A stretch of 64,000 nt of DNA from Paracoccus lutimaris (GTDB taxonomy: Bacteria > Pseudomonadota > Alphaproteobacteria > Rhodobacterales > Rhodobacteraceae), in assembly GCF_003337565.1 (NCBI RefSeq), contig NZ_QPJL01000003.1, positions 213,082 to 277,081 of the forward strand, read 5' to 3'. Position 1 is the stretch's first letter; each line of letters begins with the position of its first letter. Below, one piece after another: positions 37,190-45,713 of the stretch. The notes beneath the pieces were generated by a model, which saw nothing but the letters and a program-made list of their open reading frames with translations, searched no databases and was not told the origin of the DNA. The translations under genes and the position numbers were made by a program.

Positions 37190-37683
37190 GGCGTCTCCTT
37201 GCGGGGCAGCAGCAAAATGATGGCCGAGACCGCGCAGCTTGCCGCCGCAAGGAAAGCCAAAGGCGCCATCGGCAGCATCAGCGAGGCGCTGCGCGTCCCC
37301 TCATGCCACTGGTCCAGCCCGATCAGCGCCAGCCGCCAGGCGAAATATCCCAGCGCCAAGGCCGAGACCCAGCCCGCCAGCCGCCCCATCAGCCGCTGCA
37401 CGGGTTTCGGAAACAGATGCAGCGCCAGATCGACCTCGACATGGCCACCATCGGCCGTGGTCAGCGGCAGCGCCACAAAGACCAGCGCCGCCAGCAGGAT
37501 CTGCGTCAGCTCATAGGCGCCGCCAAAGGGCCGGTTCATCAGGTAGCGCCCGATCACGTCGATGCAGGTCACGCCGATCATCAGCGCGATCAGCACCGCC
37601 GCGATCACGGCAAGCGCCCGGTACCAGGGCGCCTGCCGATGCGGCACCCGACCGGGGATCATGTCGGGAACCGGCTCGTTCAT
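37186..37683 (-). CDS. TRAP transporter small permease (DctQ), homogentisate operon
   Basis: Small membrane subunit, 165 residues with four hydrophobic helices (ALAVIAAVLIALMIGVT, YELTQILLAALVFVALP, WVSALALGYFAWRLAL and PLAFLAAASCAVSAII). It overlaps the dctP stop and the dctM start by 4 bp each. Usual length for the family. Confidence 0.9.
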   Translation of the reverse strand: MNEPVPDMIPGRVPHRQAPWYRALAVIAAVLIALMIGVTCIDVIGRYLMNRPFGGAYELTQILLAALVFVALPLTTADGGHVEVDLALHLFPKPVQRLMGRLAGWVSALALGYFAWRLALIGLDQWHEGTRSASLMLPMAPLAFLAAASCAVSAIILLLPRKETP

Positions 37684-38684
37684 TCCGGTGCGACCCCGGT
37701 GGCCTTGCGGAACTCGGCCAGTGCGGCCAGACCGTCATGCCCCTCGCCAAGGCCCTCGGCCCATTTCTGTTCCAGCTTGCCGGCGGTTGCGCGCAGGGCC
37801 GCAACCACCTCGGGCGAGGCCTCATCGAAGGCGATCCGGTCGCCGATCTCGGCCCGGGCGGCGGCATCGGCATCGTTCCAGGCCTTGCCGACCCGCTCGG
37901 CAAAGGCGGCGCCGGAAATGGCGTCGATGGCGGTGCGGTCGGCCTCGGACAGACTGTTCCACTTGTCCTCGTTCACGACCAGAAACCAGGTGGTGTTGTA
38001 GACGCCGCCCGGCACGGTCATGGCGTATTTCAGATGGTCGGTCAGGTTGAAGGCGGTGATCGCCTCATAGGTAAAGGCCACGCCGTCGATCACCCCGCGC
38101 GACAGCTTTTCATAGACCTCGGGCGAGGACATGAACAAGGGCGTCGCCCCAAGCGCGCCGACCAGATCGCCGCCATAGCCGCCCGGCACGCGCAGCTTCA
38201 GCCCTTGCAGGTCGGCCACGGCCCCGATCTTGCGCTTGTTGTTGTACAAAAGCCCCGGCCCGTGCATGAACAGGCCCAGCAGATGCGTGCCCTGATGTTC
38301 GCCCGCGGCATCCATCTGGCCGCCATAGATCGCCCAATATGCTTTCGAGTTGGCGATGGCATCATCGCCCAGAAAGCTGAACTGGCCCAAACGCGCGCGG
38401 TTGAAGCGGTCGTCCTCGGTAAAGGAATGCAGCCCATAGGTGATGTCGGCCACCCCGTCGCGGGCCATGTCGAAATGCGCGGGCGGGCTGCCAAGGGGCT
38501 TGCCCATGATGCGCACGGTGACGCGACCCTCGGTCACCTTTTCGACCTCTTCGGCCCAGGGCTTGAAGGCGTTCACGACGATCGGATGCTTGGGCGGCAG
38601 CCAGGACGACATGACCAGTTCCTCGGCCAGCGCGGGTGCGACAGACAGAAGCAGGCTGGCCAGTGCGAATTTCAGTGATTTCAT
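37680..38684 (-). CDS. TRAP transporter solute-binding protein (DctP), homogentisate operon
   Basis: Periplasmic receptor, 334 residues from the ATG at 38684. Signal peptide LKFALASLLLSVAPALA, then mature EELVMSSWLPPKHP. DctP features include FFMHGPG-like LFMHGPGLLYNNK, LQGLKLRVPGGYGGDLV (conserved Arg) and MSSPEVYEKLSRGVIDG. The start codon overlaps the maiA stop (ATGA), so this transporter is translationally coupled to homogentisate catabolism. An in-frame ATG at 38771 lies inside maiA and is not preferred. Confidence 0.91.
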   Translation of the reverse strand: MKSLKFALASLLLSVAPALAEELVMSSWLPPKHPIVVNAFKPWAEEVEKVTEGRVTVRIMGKPLGSPPAHFDMARDGVADITYGLHSFTEDDRFNRARLGQFSFLGDDAIANSKAYWAIYGGQMDAAGEHQGTHLLGLFMHGPGLLYNNKRKIGAVADLQGLKLRVPGGYGGDLVGALGATPLFMSSPEVYEKLSRGVIDGVAFTYEAITAFNLTDHLKYAMTVPGGVYNTTWFLVVNEDKWNSLSEADRTAIDAISGAAFAERVGKAWNDADAAARAEIGDRIAFDEASPEVVAALRATAGKLEQKWAEGLGEGHDGLAALAEFRKATGVAPE

Positions 38685-39355
38685 TTTCTCTCTCCCTGTT
38701 GTTGCTTCGCGCGTGGCGAAGGGTCGTAATTCTCGGGCCGGGCGGCGGCAAAGGCGGGATGCGCCGCGCAATGCGCCGCCACCGCGCGGATCCGCATCAG
38801 ATGCTCGAACTCCACGCCCCAGCGCGTGGCGTTGTAAAGCTGGGGGATCAGCACGCAGTCGGCGATGCCCGGGCTGCCGCCATGGCAGAACCGCCCGTCA
38901 AAACCCGGATGGTCCAGAAGCCGTTCAAAGGCCGCCAGCCCGGCGGCGATATTGCCGCGATTCCATGCCGCGCGCGCAGCGGGACCGGCCAGCGCCTCGA
39001 TCCGCTGCAGGACGGACAGGTTCGACAGCGGATGCGTCTCGCAGGCGATGGCCAGCGCCATGGCCCGGACCTGCGCCCGCGCCCCCTGCCCCGTGGGCAG
39101 CAGCGCCGGGTCGGGGCGGGTTTCGTCCAGATATTCGATGATCGCCAGCGACTGGGTCAGCACCAGCCCGTCGATTTCCAGAACCGGCACCAGCCCCTGC
39201 GGGTTCAGTGCCAGATGCGCCGCACCGAGCTGGGCGCTGGACACCAGATCGACCGGCACCCGCCGATAGGCCACACCCTTCAGCGCCAGCGCGATCCGCA
39301 CCCGATAAGACGCGGTCGAGCGCCAATAGTCATGCAGCACCACCGCCATGGTCAC
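38681..39355 (-). CDS. maiA: Maleylacetoacetate isomerase (GST zeta class)
   Basis: Glutathione-dependent isomerase converting maleylacetoacetate to fumarylacetoacetate, step between HmgA and FahA. It has 224 residues and a thioredoxin-like N-terminal domain with RSTASYRVRIALALKG, then GLVPVLEIDGLVLTQSLAIIEYLDET, and a helical C-terminal domain with VLIPQLYNA. It overlaps fahA and dctP by 4 bp on either side. A second ATG at 39349 is equally possible. Confidence 0.93.
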   Translation of the reverse strand: MTMAVVLHDYWRSTASYRVRIALALKGVAYRRVPVDLVSSAQLGAAHLALNPQGLVPVLEIDGLVLTQSLAIIEYLDETRPDPALLPTGQGARAQVRAMALAIACETHPLSNLSVLQRIEALAGPAARAAWNRGNIAAGLAAFERLLDHPGFDGRFCHGGSPGIADCVLIPQLYNATRWGVEFEHLMRIRAVAAHCAAHPAFAAARPENYDPSPRAKQQQGERK

Positions 39356-40569
39356 GGCGTCGCGGGCAGAACCCGCCCCGTGCAGGGACCAAAGCCGATG
39401 CGATAGCCCTGCCCCTGGGCAAAGGCGTAAAGTCCGACCTCATCGCCATCCTCGATGAATTGGCGGGGCTGGCCATTCACCATGACCGGGATCTGGCCGC
39501 CCTGCGTCATCTCCAGCAGCGCCCCGGTCTGTTCCAGGCCGGACCCCGAAATCGTCCCCGACCCCAGCAGATCGCCCACCCGCATCGGGCAGCCCGAGGT
39601 GGTGTGATGGGCCAGTTGCTGGGCGCTGGAATAATACATGACGTTATAGTTTGTCCGCCCCATCGGCTGGCCATTCATGGTCCAGCCGATGGTCATGTCG
39701 TAAAAGCCCGGCCGCTCCTCGGCCAGATAGGGCAGCAGCGGGTTCACCCGCTCGGCCCCCGCGCAGCGGAACGGCTCCAATGCGGCCTGGGTCACGATCC
39801 AGGGGCTGATGGTGGTGCCAAGCGCCTTGGACTGGAACGGCCCAAGCGGCTGGTATTCCCAGGCCTGAATGTCGCGCGCCGACCAGTCGTTCAGCAGCAC
39901 ATAGCCAAAGATCATTTCCTCGGCCTGCGCAACGCTGACACGCGCACCCATCGGGCTGTCGGCGCCGATGATCGCGCCCAGCTCCAGCTCAAGGTCCAGA
40001 CGCCGGCAGGCCGTCCATTCCGGCCCGGCCTGACCCCGGACCTGCCCCATGGGCCGGCGGATCGGCGTCCCTGAAACCACCACCGACGAAGCCCGGCCGT
40101 TATAGCCGATGGGCATATGCGTCCATTGCGCCGGCAGCGCATTTTCGGGGCCGCGAAACAGCACGCCCACATTGAAGGCATGGTTTTTCGAGGCATAGAA
40201 ATCGGTGAACTCGCTGACCCGGATCGGCAGGTGCAGCCGGGCTTGCGCCATCGGAACCAGCGGCACGCTCTTGTCGCCGTCCTCGGCCAGCAGCGCGCTC
40301 AGCCGGGCGCGGGTCCGGTCCCAGACCGCCCGCCCCTGCGCGATGAAATCATTCAGTTGCGGCGCGGCAAAGGTCCCGCCCGCGTTGACCAGCCCGCGCG
40401 CCTCGCAGGCGACCAGATCGACGATCATGTCACCGATGGCAACCCCGCAGCGCGGCGGCTCCGCCCCGGCCGAGAACACCCCGTAAGGCAGGTTCTGCAA
40501 CGGGAAATCGCATCCCGGGTCATTGGCAGCCGCAACCCAGCTGCGCGGCGGTGTCGCATCCGTCGGCAC
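39352..40569 (-). CDS. fahA: Fumarylacetoacetase
   Basis: Hydrolyses fumarylacetoacetate to fumarate and acetoacetate, the last step of tyrosine catabolism. It has 405 residues from the GTG at 40569, which follows AGGAGGAA at ideal spacing; the in-frame ATG at 40671 has none. FAH-family metal and catalytic parts are visible: FTDFYASKNHAFNVG, ALPAQWTHMPIGYNGR, LDLELELGAIIG and NDWSARDIQAWEYQPLGPF. Two candidate operator sites lie about 90-125 bp upstream. The stop overlaps the maiA start. Confidence 0.94.
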   Translation of the reverse strand: MPTDATPPRSWVAAANDPGCDFPLQNLPYGVFSAGAEPPRCGVAIGDMIVDLVACEARGLVNAGGTFAAPQLNDFIAQGRAVWDRTRARLSALLAEDGDKSVPLVPMAQARLHLPIRVSEFTDFYASKNHAFNVGVLFRGPENALPAQWTHMPIGYNGRASSVVVSGTPIRRPMGQVRGQAGPEWTACRRLDLELELGAIIGADSPMGARVSVAQAEEMIFGYVLLNDWSARDIQAWEYQPLGPFQSKALGTTISPWIVTQAALEPFRCAGAERVNPLLPYLAEERPGFYDMTIGWTMNGQPMGRTNYNVMYYSSAQQLAHHTTSGCPMRVGDLLGSGTISGSGLEQTGALLEMTQGGQIPVMVNGQPRQFIEDGDEVGLYAFAQGQGYRIGFGPCTGRVLPATP

Positions 40570-40658
40570 GTTTCTTCCTCCTGTCGCTGATCCTTCCGGA
40601 TGGCGCCCAAGGGCGCGCGGGCGCAACGCCCCTGCTTGCGATCTGCATATCAGATATT

Positions 40659-40694
40659 GTTTCATATGCAACTATTAAATGTTGCATATGCGAC
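40659..40694. promoter_or_regulatory. Two candidate MarR operators upstream of fahA
   Basis: GTTTCATATGCAAC (40659-40672) and GTTGCATATGCGAC (40681-40694) lie 22 bp apart, two helical turns, and fit GTTKC-N4-GCAAC (one mismatch in the second). A separate palindrome ATCTG-N5-CAGAT is at 40641-40655. Confidence 0.6.
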
Positions 40695-40787
40695 AAACGT
40701 CGCTGAATTAAAACGAAAATGCCGGCGCGCAACGCACCGGCATCACTCCTCTCCGCAGCTTGGAAAGGCAAAGGGCGCCTTTGCGGA

Positions 40788-42143
40788 TCACTTGACCCCG
40801 GGGGTTCCGTCGAACTTCTTTTCCAGGCTGTCCCAGCAGTCGATGTAATCGTCCTGCAAAGGGGCTTCCTTGCCGGCGAATTCGGTCAGGTGCTGCGGGA
40901 AGCGGGTCTCGAACATGAAGGACATGGTGTTGTCCAGCTTTTCAGGCCCCAGCTCCGCATTCGAGGCCCCCTCGAATGCCTGCCGGTCCGGGCCATGCGG
41001 CAGCATCATGTTGTGCAGGCTCATGCCGCCCGGAACAAAGCCCTGCGGCTTGGCGTCATACTGGCCATAGATATTGCCCATCAGCTCGGACATGATGTTC
41101 TTGTGGTACCATGGCGGGCGGAAAGTGTTCTCGGCCACCATCCAGCGTTCGCGAAACAGCACAAAGTCGATATTGGCGGTCCCCGGCACGCCCGAAGGCG
41201 CGGTCAGCACGGTAAAGATCGACGGGTCGGGATGGTCGAACAGGATTGCACCGACCGGGCAATAGCTGCGCAGATCGTATTTATAGGGCGCGTAATTGCC
41301 GTGCCAGGCAACCACGTCCAGCGGGCTTTGGCCGATCCGGGTCTCGTGGAACTGGCCGCACCATTTCACCACCAGCCTTGAGGGCACCTCGCGGTCCTCA
41401 TAGGCCGCGACCGGGGCCTTGAAGTCGCGCGGATTGGCCATGCAATTGGCGCCGATCGGGCCACGGCCGGGCAGCTCGAATTTCTGGCCATAGTTTTCGC
41501 AGACAAAACCCCGGCAGGGTCCCTCAAGCACCTCGACGCGGTAAACCAGCCCGCGCGGGATGATCGCGATCTCCTTGGGTTCGATGTCGATGATCCCCAG
41601 CTAGGTCGCGAAACGCAGCCGTCCCTCTTGCGGGACGACCAGCAATTCGCTGTCGGCCGAAAAGAAATACTCGTCCTGCATCGATTGCGTGACCAGATAG
41701 ATATGGGTCGCCATGCCCACCTGGGTGTTGACATCCCCCGCCGTGGTCATGGTCCGCATGCCGGTCAGCCAGGTCAGTTTTTCAGCCCCCAGCGGCAGCG
41801 GGTCCCAGCGATACTGGCCAAGGCTTGTCACATCCTCCAGCACATTCGGCGCCGTCTTCCAATAGGGCAGCGCGATCCGCGCATAGCGCGCCGAATGCTT
41901 GACCGAGGGGCGGATGCGATAACACCAGGTCCGTTCCGGCGGATTGGCGGTAAAGGCCGTGCCCGAAAGCTGCTCGCCGTAAAGGCCGTAATTGCATTTC
42001 TGCGGGCTGTTCATGCCCTGCGGCAGCGCGCCGGGCAGGACCTCGGTTTCGAAATCATTGCCAAAACCCGGCATATAGCCCGCATGGGTGCCGGTCGTGC
42101 CGGTGGCGCGGATCATGCCGGCGGGCAGGTCATGCTTGGTCAT
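40788..42143 (-). pseudogene. hmgA: Homogentisate 1,2-dioxygenase, interrupted by an amber codon
   Basis: Ring-cleaving iron dioxygenase gene, 452 codons when read through, the normal length. A TAG at 41603-41601 (codon 181) splits it into 42143-41601 and 41600-40788, which are in the same frame and together give a full, colinear HmgA. Homologues have Glu at this spot (RFATE-LGIID-type context), so one G-to-T change (GAG to TAG) explains it. The iron ligands (His and Glu in [12 protein letters not shown], His in LHNMMLPHG) all lie after the stop, so the short product cannot be active. It could be a true loss, suppressed readthrough or a sequencing error. Confidence 0.9.
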
Positions 42144-42169
42144 GGGCCATCCTCCCAGATGTCGATGTC

Positions 42170-42254
42170 ATTGCTGTTGCAACGACATTAACGTTGCATT
42201 CGCAACAAAGTCAACGCCAATCGGGCGGCCCGCGGTTTTTGTTGTATCCGCAAC
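42170..42254. promoter_or_regulatory. Three candidate MarR operators between hmgA and marR
   Basis: ATTGCTGTTGCAAC (42170-42183), GTTGCATTCGCAAC (42193-42206) and GTTGTATCCGCAAC (42241-42254) share the pattern GTTGC-N4-GCAAC, the middle one perfectly. They fill the divergent region between hmgA and the first MarR gene. Confidence 0.65.
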
Positions 42255-42289
42255 GAATCTCTGGTGATCTGGGCAAAAAGGAAACCCGC

Positions 42290-42715
42290 ATGAGCTTTGA
42301 TCTGGAAAGCTTCCTGCCCTATCGCCTGAATGTGGCGGCGACGCGGATCAGCCGCCGATTCGCCGCGCTATACGAGGCCGAGGCCGGGCTGACCGTGCCC
42401 GAATGGCGGGTGCTGGCGCATCTGGACCGCTCTGGCGCGGTCAGCGTGCGCGACATCCATGCCCGCGTGCATCTGGACAAATCCATGGTCAGCCGCGCCG
42501 CCTCGCGGCTGGAACAGGCGGGGCTGGTGCAGAAATCCGGCCATGACCGCGACCGGCGGCTGGTGGCGCTGGAACTGACCGGTCAGGGCCGCGCGCTGAT
42601 GCACCGGCTGAGCCAGATCGCCACCGGCTTTCAGGCAGACCTTATCGCCGAGCTTGGCCCCGAGGCCGGGGCGCTGGATCGCGCCCTGACCCGGCTGAGC
42701 GGCGGCAAGGATTAA
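42290..42715 (+). CDS. MarR-family regulator, probable HmgR
   Basis: Winged helix-turn-helix regulator, 141 residues from the ATG at 42290 (AAAAAGGAAA upstream). The core is VPEWRVLAHLDRSGAVSV, VHLDKSMVSRAASRLEQAG and the wing HDRDRRLVALELTGQG. It is divergent from hmgA across three operator-like palindromes, so it is the likely repressor of homogentisate genes (inference from context and site). It is related to the next gene; the two converge with 4 bp of overlap. A longer frame from 42194 would include operator DNA and is rejected. Confidence 0.88.
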   Translation: MSFDLESFLPYRLNVAATRISRRFAALYEAEAGLTVPEWRVLAHLDRSGAVSVRDIHARVHLDKSMVSRAASRLEQAGLVQKSGHDRDRRLVALELTGQGRALMHRLSQIATGFQADLIAELGPEAGALDRALTRLSGGKD

Positions 42716-43206
42716 TCCGCCCCGGCCCCGGTTCGGCTTGGGCGCGGGAATTGCGTGCCATGCCCGGTTTCGGGCTGGGTGACGCGGGCAATAGCCTGAT
42801 CCAGCGCCGCAATGCCGCGTTCCAGCGCCGCAAGATCGCGGGCGGGCATCGCCTGCAAGATCTCGTTGGCGCGCGCCTCGACCTCGCCAAAGGCGCGGCG
42901 GAACAGCGCGTCACCGGGTTCGGTGATGGCGTAATTGCGCAGCCGCCGGTCCGATCCCAGCACCTCGCGCGTGATCAGCCCCTTTTCCTCAAGCCGCGAG
43001 GCGGCGCGGCTGACCTGCACCTTGTCCAGCGAGGTGCGCTGCGACAGCTGCAGCGAATCCAGCATGCGCGCATTCTCCAGCAGAAACAGCAGCCGCCATT
43101 CCTCGCGCGACAACCCGTGGTCACGGCCATAGACGGCGACAAGCTGGCGCGAGAACGCCTCGGCCACGACCGCAAGCCGATGGGGAAAAAAGGTTTCAAG
43201 ATGCAT
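42712..43206 (-). CDS. Second MarR-family regulator
   Basis: MarR-type protein of 164 residues with SREEWRLLFLLENARML, TSLDKVQVSRAASRLEEKG and the wing GSDRRLRNYAITEPG. Its N-terminus (ETFFPHRLAVVAEAFSRQL) parallels that of the neighbouring MarR (ESFLPYRLNVAATRISRRF), so the two are paralogues. A copy of the shared 14-bp site lies 30 bp upstream of its start, pointing to the same or crossed regulation. Its ligand is unknown. Confidence 0.86.
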   Translation of the reverse strand: MHLETFFPHRLAVVAEAFSRQLVAVYGRDHGLSREEWRLLFLLENARMLDSLQLSQRTSLDKVQVSRAASRLEEKGLITREVLGSDRRLRNYAITEPGDALFRRAFGEVEARANEILQAMPARDLAALERGIAALDQAIARVTQPETGHGTQFPRPSRTGAGAD

Positions 43207-43235
43207 GGCCGAACCGCAGGGTGGGATGGATTAAT

Positions 43236-43249
43236 GTTTCCTTTGCAAC
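43236..43249. promoter_or_regulatory. Candidate MarR operator upstream of second marR gene
   Basis: GTTTCCTTTGCAAC fits GTTKC-N4-GCAAC exactly and sits between the marR start (43206) and the end of the prephenate dehydrogenase gene. Confidence 0.5.
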
Positions 43250-43274
43250 CAATGACCCCGAGCGGGCCGGGAAA

Positions 43275-44015
43275 TCAAGCCCGCGCCGCCGCTGCGGCCA
43301 AAAGCTGCGCCAGTTTGTCCCGCAGCGGCGCGACATGGGGATTGGCGGCGGTCACCGCCTCATAGACCTCGGGGGCGTCGCCCCGCACCATGTCCAGCGC
43401 CTCGCAGAGCAGGTCGAAACTGCGGGTGCGGATGCGCGGATGGGGCTGGAAATCCTCAAGCGCGCGGGCCAGCAGATGCGTCAGCCCCTGCGTCAGCGCG
43501 GCATGGCGGTCGTGATGCTCGGGCGTGGTCAGGATGACCCGCAGCCCCAGCACGCCGCGCAGGAACCCCGCGACCTGCCGCCAGCGCCGACCGCGCAGCG
43601 GGCAGATGACGATGCGCCCGCCCCGGACCGCAGCCGGCATGCTTTGCGGGCCGAACATCGGATGTGTGGCCAGGATCTCGACCCCCTCGGGCAACAGCCG
43701 GCGCATCAGCGCCGCCGGCCCCTCCTTGACCGAGCAGACATCGACGACCAGTTGCCCCGCCGCCAGATGCGGGGCGATGCCGGCCAGACAGGCCGCCAGC
43801 GCCGGGACCGGCACCGCCAGCAGCACGATGTCATACTGCCGCGCCGCCTCGGGCGGGACGACCGGCAGGCCCAGCCCTTGCGCCATCTGCAGCGCGGACG
43901 GGCCGGGATCGCAGATCGCGACCGGCAGATGCGGCGCCAGCACGCGCGCGGCCATCTGGCCAAAGGCGCCAAAGCCAAAGATCAGGACGGAAAGGGGCGG
44001 GAGGGGATCAGACAT
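43275..44015 (-). CDS. tyrA: Prephenate/arogenate dehydrogenase
   Basis: Tyrosine biosynthesis enzyme that oxidatively decarboxylates prephenate or arogenate. It has 246 residues from the ATG at 44015 (AGGAAA upstream). The NAD-binding motif is LIFGFGAFGQMAA, and the family segments VVDVCSVKEGP and ILATHPMFGPQS are present. No chorismate mutase or ACT domain is attached. The 150 nt upstream hold a 16-codon leader with Tyr-Tyr and four complementary segments, suggesting attenuation by tyrosine supply. An in-frame ATG at 44096 would overlap that structure and is not used. Confidence 0.87.
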   Translation of the reverse strand: MSDPLPPLSVLIFGFGAFGQMAARVLAPHLPVAICDPGPSALQMAQGLGLPVVPPEAARQYDIVLLAVPVPALAACLAGIAPHLAAGQLVVDVCSVKEGPAALMRRLLPEGVEILATHPMFGPQSMPAAVRGGRIVICPLRGRRWRQVAGFLRGVLGLRVILTTPEHHDRHAALTQGLTHLLARALEDFQPHPRIRTRSFDLLCEALDMVRGDAPEVYEAVTAANPHVAPLRDKLAQLLAAAAARA

Positions 44016-44064
44016 CGGCAATTTCCTGAATGGAAGCCAGCGTCCGGTCGGGGGAAGGATTCGG

Positions 44065-44128
44065 GACCGCTGGCGTTGGGGGCACAGCGGTCGCATGACT
44101 GGACAATCCGCTGCTCAGGGCAGCGGAT
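44065..44128 (-). promoter_or_regulatory. Attenuator-like alternative stems upstream of tyrA
   Basis: Read on the minus strand: segment 1 ATCCGCTGC (44128-44120) pairs with segment 2 GCAGCGGAT (44114-44106); segment 3 GACCGCTG (44092-44085) pairs with segment 4 CAGCGGTC (44072-44065). Segment 2 can instead pair with 3 (CAGCGG/CCGCTG). Segment 1 overlaps the second leader Tyr codon and those after it. No T-run follows stem 3:4. Confidence 0.5.
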
Positions 44129-44165
44129 AATAGCGGTTGGCAAAGTTGCGCGTGGTCCGGGTCAT
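44115..44165 (-). CDS. Candidate Tyr leader peptide (16 aa) of tyrA
   Basis: Short frame MTRTTRNFANRYYPLP with a ribosome site (AGGA, 5-6 nt from the ATG at 44165). Codons 12 and 13 are both TAT (Tyr), and codon 8 is Phe. Its stop falls in the loop of the first stem, and it ends 99 nt before the tyrA start. This is the layout of amino-acid attenuation leaders; expression is untested and it is too short for ordinary gene calling. Confidence 0.55.
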   Translation of the reverse strand: MTRTTRNFANRYYPLP

Positions 44166-44261
44166 GCCATCCTGTTAGGCCCGCCCCGCCATGCGGTCAA
44201 GCCTTGGCCCCGCCCGTGCGGGGAATTTCCCCGGCCCCGGCGCCGTGCTAGGCTGTCTCTC

Positions 44262-45713
44262 ATGCCGATTCCGCAATCTGCCGCCCAGATCACCGCCCTG
44301 ACCGCGCTGGAACTCAGCCGCGCCATCCACGACCGCAAGCTGAGCTGCACCGAGGTCATGGCCGCCTTTCTCGACCGGATCGAGGCGCTGAACCCCGCCG
44401 TCAACGCCATCGTCTCGCTGCGCCCGCGCGCGGTGTTGATGATCGAGGCCGCAACCGCCGATGCCGAGCTGGCGGCGGGCCGCTCGCGCGGCTGGCTGCA
44501 CGGCATTCCGCAGGCCCCCAAGGACCTGACCGCGACCGCGGGCATCGCCACCACCTTCGGTTATCGCGGGCTGCATGACAGCCAGCCCCATGCCGATTCC
44601 ATTCTGGTCGAGCGGCTGCGCGGCGCCGGCGCTATCCTGATCGGCAAGACCAACACGCCCGAATTCGGCCTTGGCTCGCATACCTATAATTCGCTTTTCG
44701 GCACCACGCTGAACGCCTGGGACCAAGGCCGCAGCGCCGGCGGCAGCTCGGGCGGCGCTGCGGTGGCGCTGGCCTTGGACATGCTGCCCTTGGCCGATGG
44801 CAGCGACATGATGGGCTCGCTGCGCAATCCGGCGGGCTGGAACAATGTCTATGGCCTGCGCCCCTCGGCCGGGCTGGTGCCGCTGGGCCCCGCGCCCGAG
44901 ATCTTCTTCAGCCAGCTCAGCACCGAAGGGCCGATGGCCCGCAATGTCGCCGACCTCGCCATGCTGCTTTCGACGCTGGCCGGTCACGATCCTCGCGCGC
45001 CGCAATCCCTGCCCGGTGACGGCACGGAATTCGCCCGCCCCCTTGGCCAGAACGTCGCCGGGCTGCGCATCGGCTGGCTGGGCGATCTGGACGGCTACCT
45101 GCCCACCGAACCCGGCGTCCTTGAGACCTGCGAAACCGCGCTTGGGGTGTTGACCGCGCTAGGCTGTCATGTCGAGCCGGCGCGCATCCCCTTTCGGGTC
45201 GAGCGGCTCTGGCGCATATGGGTCACGCTGCGCAGCTTTCTGGTCGCCGGCAGCCTTGGCGCGCTTTACGACAACCCCAAGGACCGCGACCTGCTGAAAC
45301 CCGAGGCGATCTGGGAAATCGAGACCGGCCGCGCCCTGACCGGCACCCAGATCCACGCCGCCTCAAGCACGCGCTCAAGCTGGTATCAGGCGCTGCTGGG
45401 AATGTTTCAGCGCTACGACTACCTCGTGCTGCCGACGGCGCAGACCTTCCCCTTTGACGCCGATCTGCACTGGCCCGACAGCATCGCCGGCCGCGCGATG
45501 GACACATATCACCGCTGGATGGAGGTGGTCATCGGCCCCAGCCTTGCCGGGGTGCCGGTGCTGGCGGTGCCCGCGGGCTTTGGCCCCGAGGGCCTGCCCA
45601 TGGGCCTGCAGATCATCGCCCGCCCCCGCACCGACCGCGCCTTGCTGGAACTGGGCCATGCCTATGACCTTGCCCAAGGCTTCACCGCCCGCAAAAGCCC
45701 GCTGCTTTCCTAG
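44262..45713 (+). CDS. Amidase (amidase signature family)
   Basis: Hydrolase of the AS family (amides, or glutamyl-tRNA amidotransferase-like), 483 residues from the ATG at 44262. The Ser-cisSer-Lys triad is visible: Lys in IPQAPKDLTA (about residue 87) and the serines in SAGGSSGGAAVALA (about 158-163). Also LIGKTNTPEFGLGSHTYN and GLRPSAGLVPLGP. No GatB/GatC partners are nearby, so a catabolic amidase is more likely than GatA. The natural substrate is unknown. The frame remains open upstream to 43221, but that part is antisense to tyrA. Confidence 0.88.
   Translation: MPIPQSAAQITALTALELSRAIHDRKLSCTEVMAAFLDRIEALNPAVNAIVSLRPRAVLMIEAATADAELAAGRSRGWLHGIPQAPKDLTATAGIATTFGYRGLHDSQPHADSILVERLRGAGAILIGKTNTPEFGLGSHTYNSLFGTTLNAWDQGRSAGGSSGGAAVALALDMLPLADGSDMMGSLRNPAGWNNVYGLRPSAGLVPLGPAPEIFFSQLSTEGPMARNVADLAMLLSTLAGHDPRAPQSLPGDGTEFARPLGQNVAGLRIGWLGDLDGYLPTEPGVLETCETALGVLTALGCHVEPARIPFRVERLWRIWVTLRSFLVAGSLGALYDNPKDRDLLKPEAIWEIETGRALTGTQIHAASSTRSSWYQALLGMFQRYDYLVLPTAQTFPFDADLHWPDSIAGRAMDTYHRWMEVVIGPSLAGVPVLAVPAGFGPEGLPMGLQIIARPRTDRALLELGHAYDLAQGFTARKSPLLS

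Noticed and set aside
43221..44261. Long N-terminal extension of the amidase
   Set aside because: Same frame is open, but it is antisense to tyrA and has no amidase homology; the family start fits 44262.
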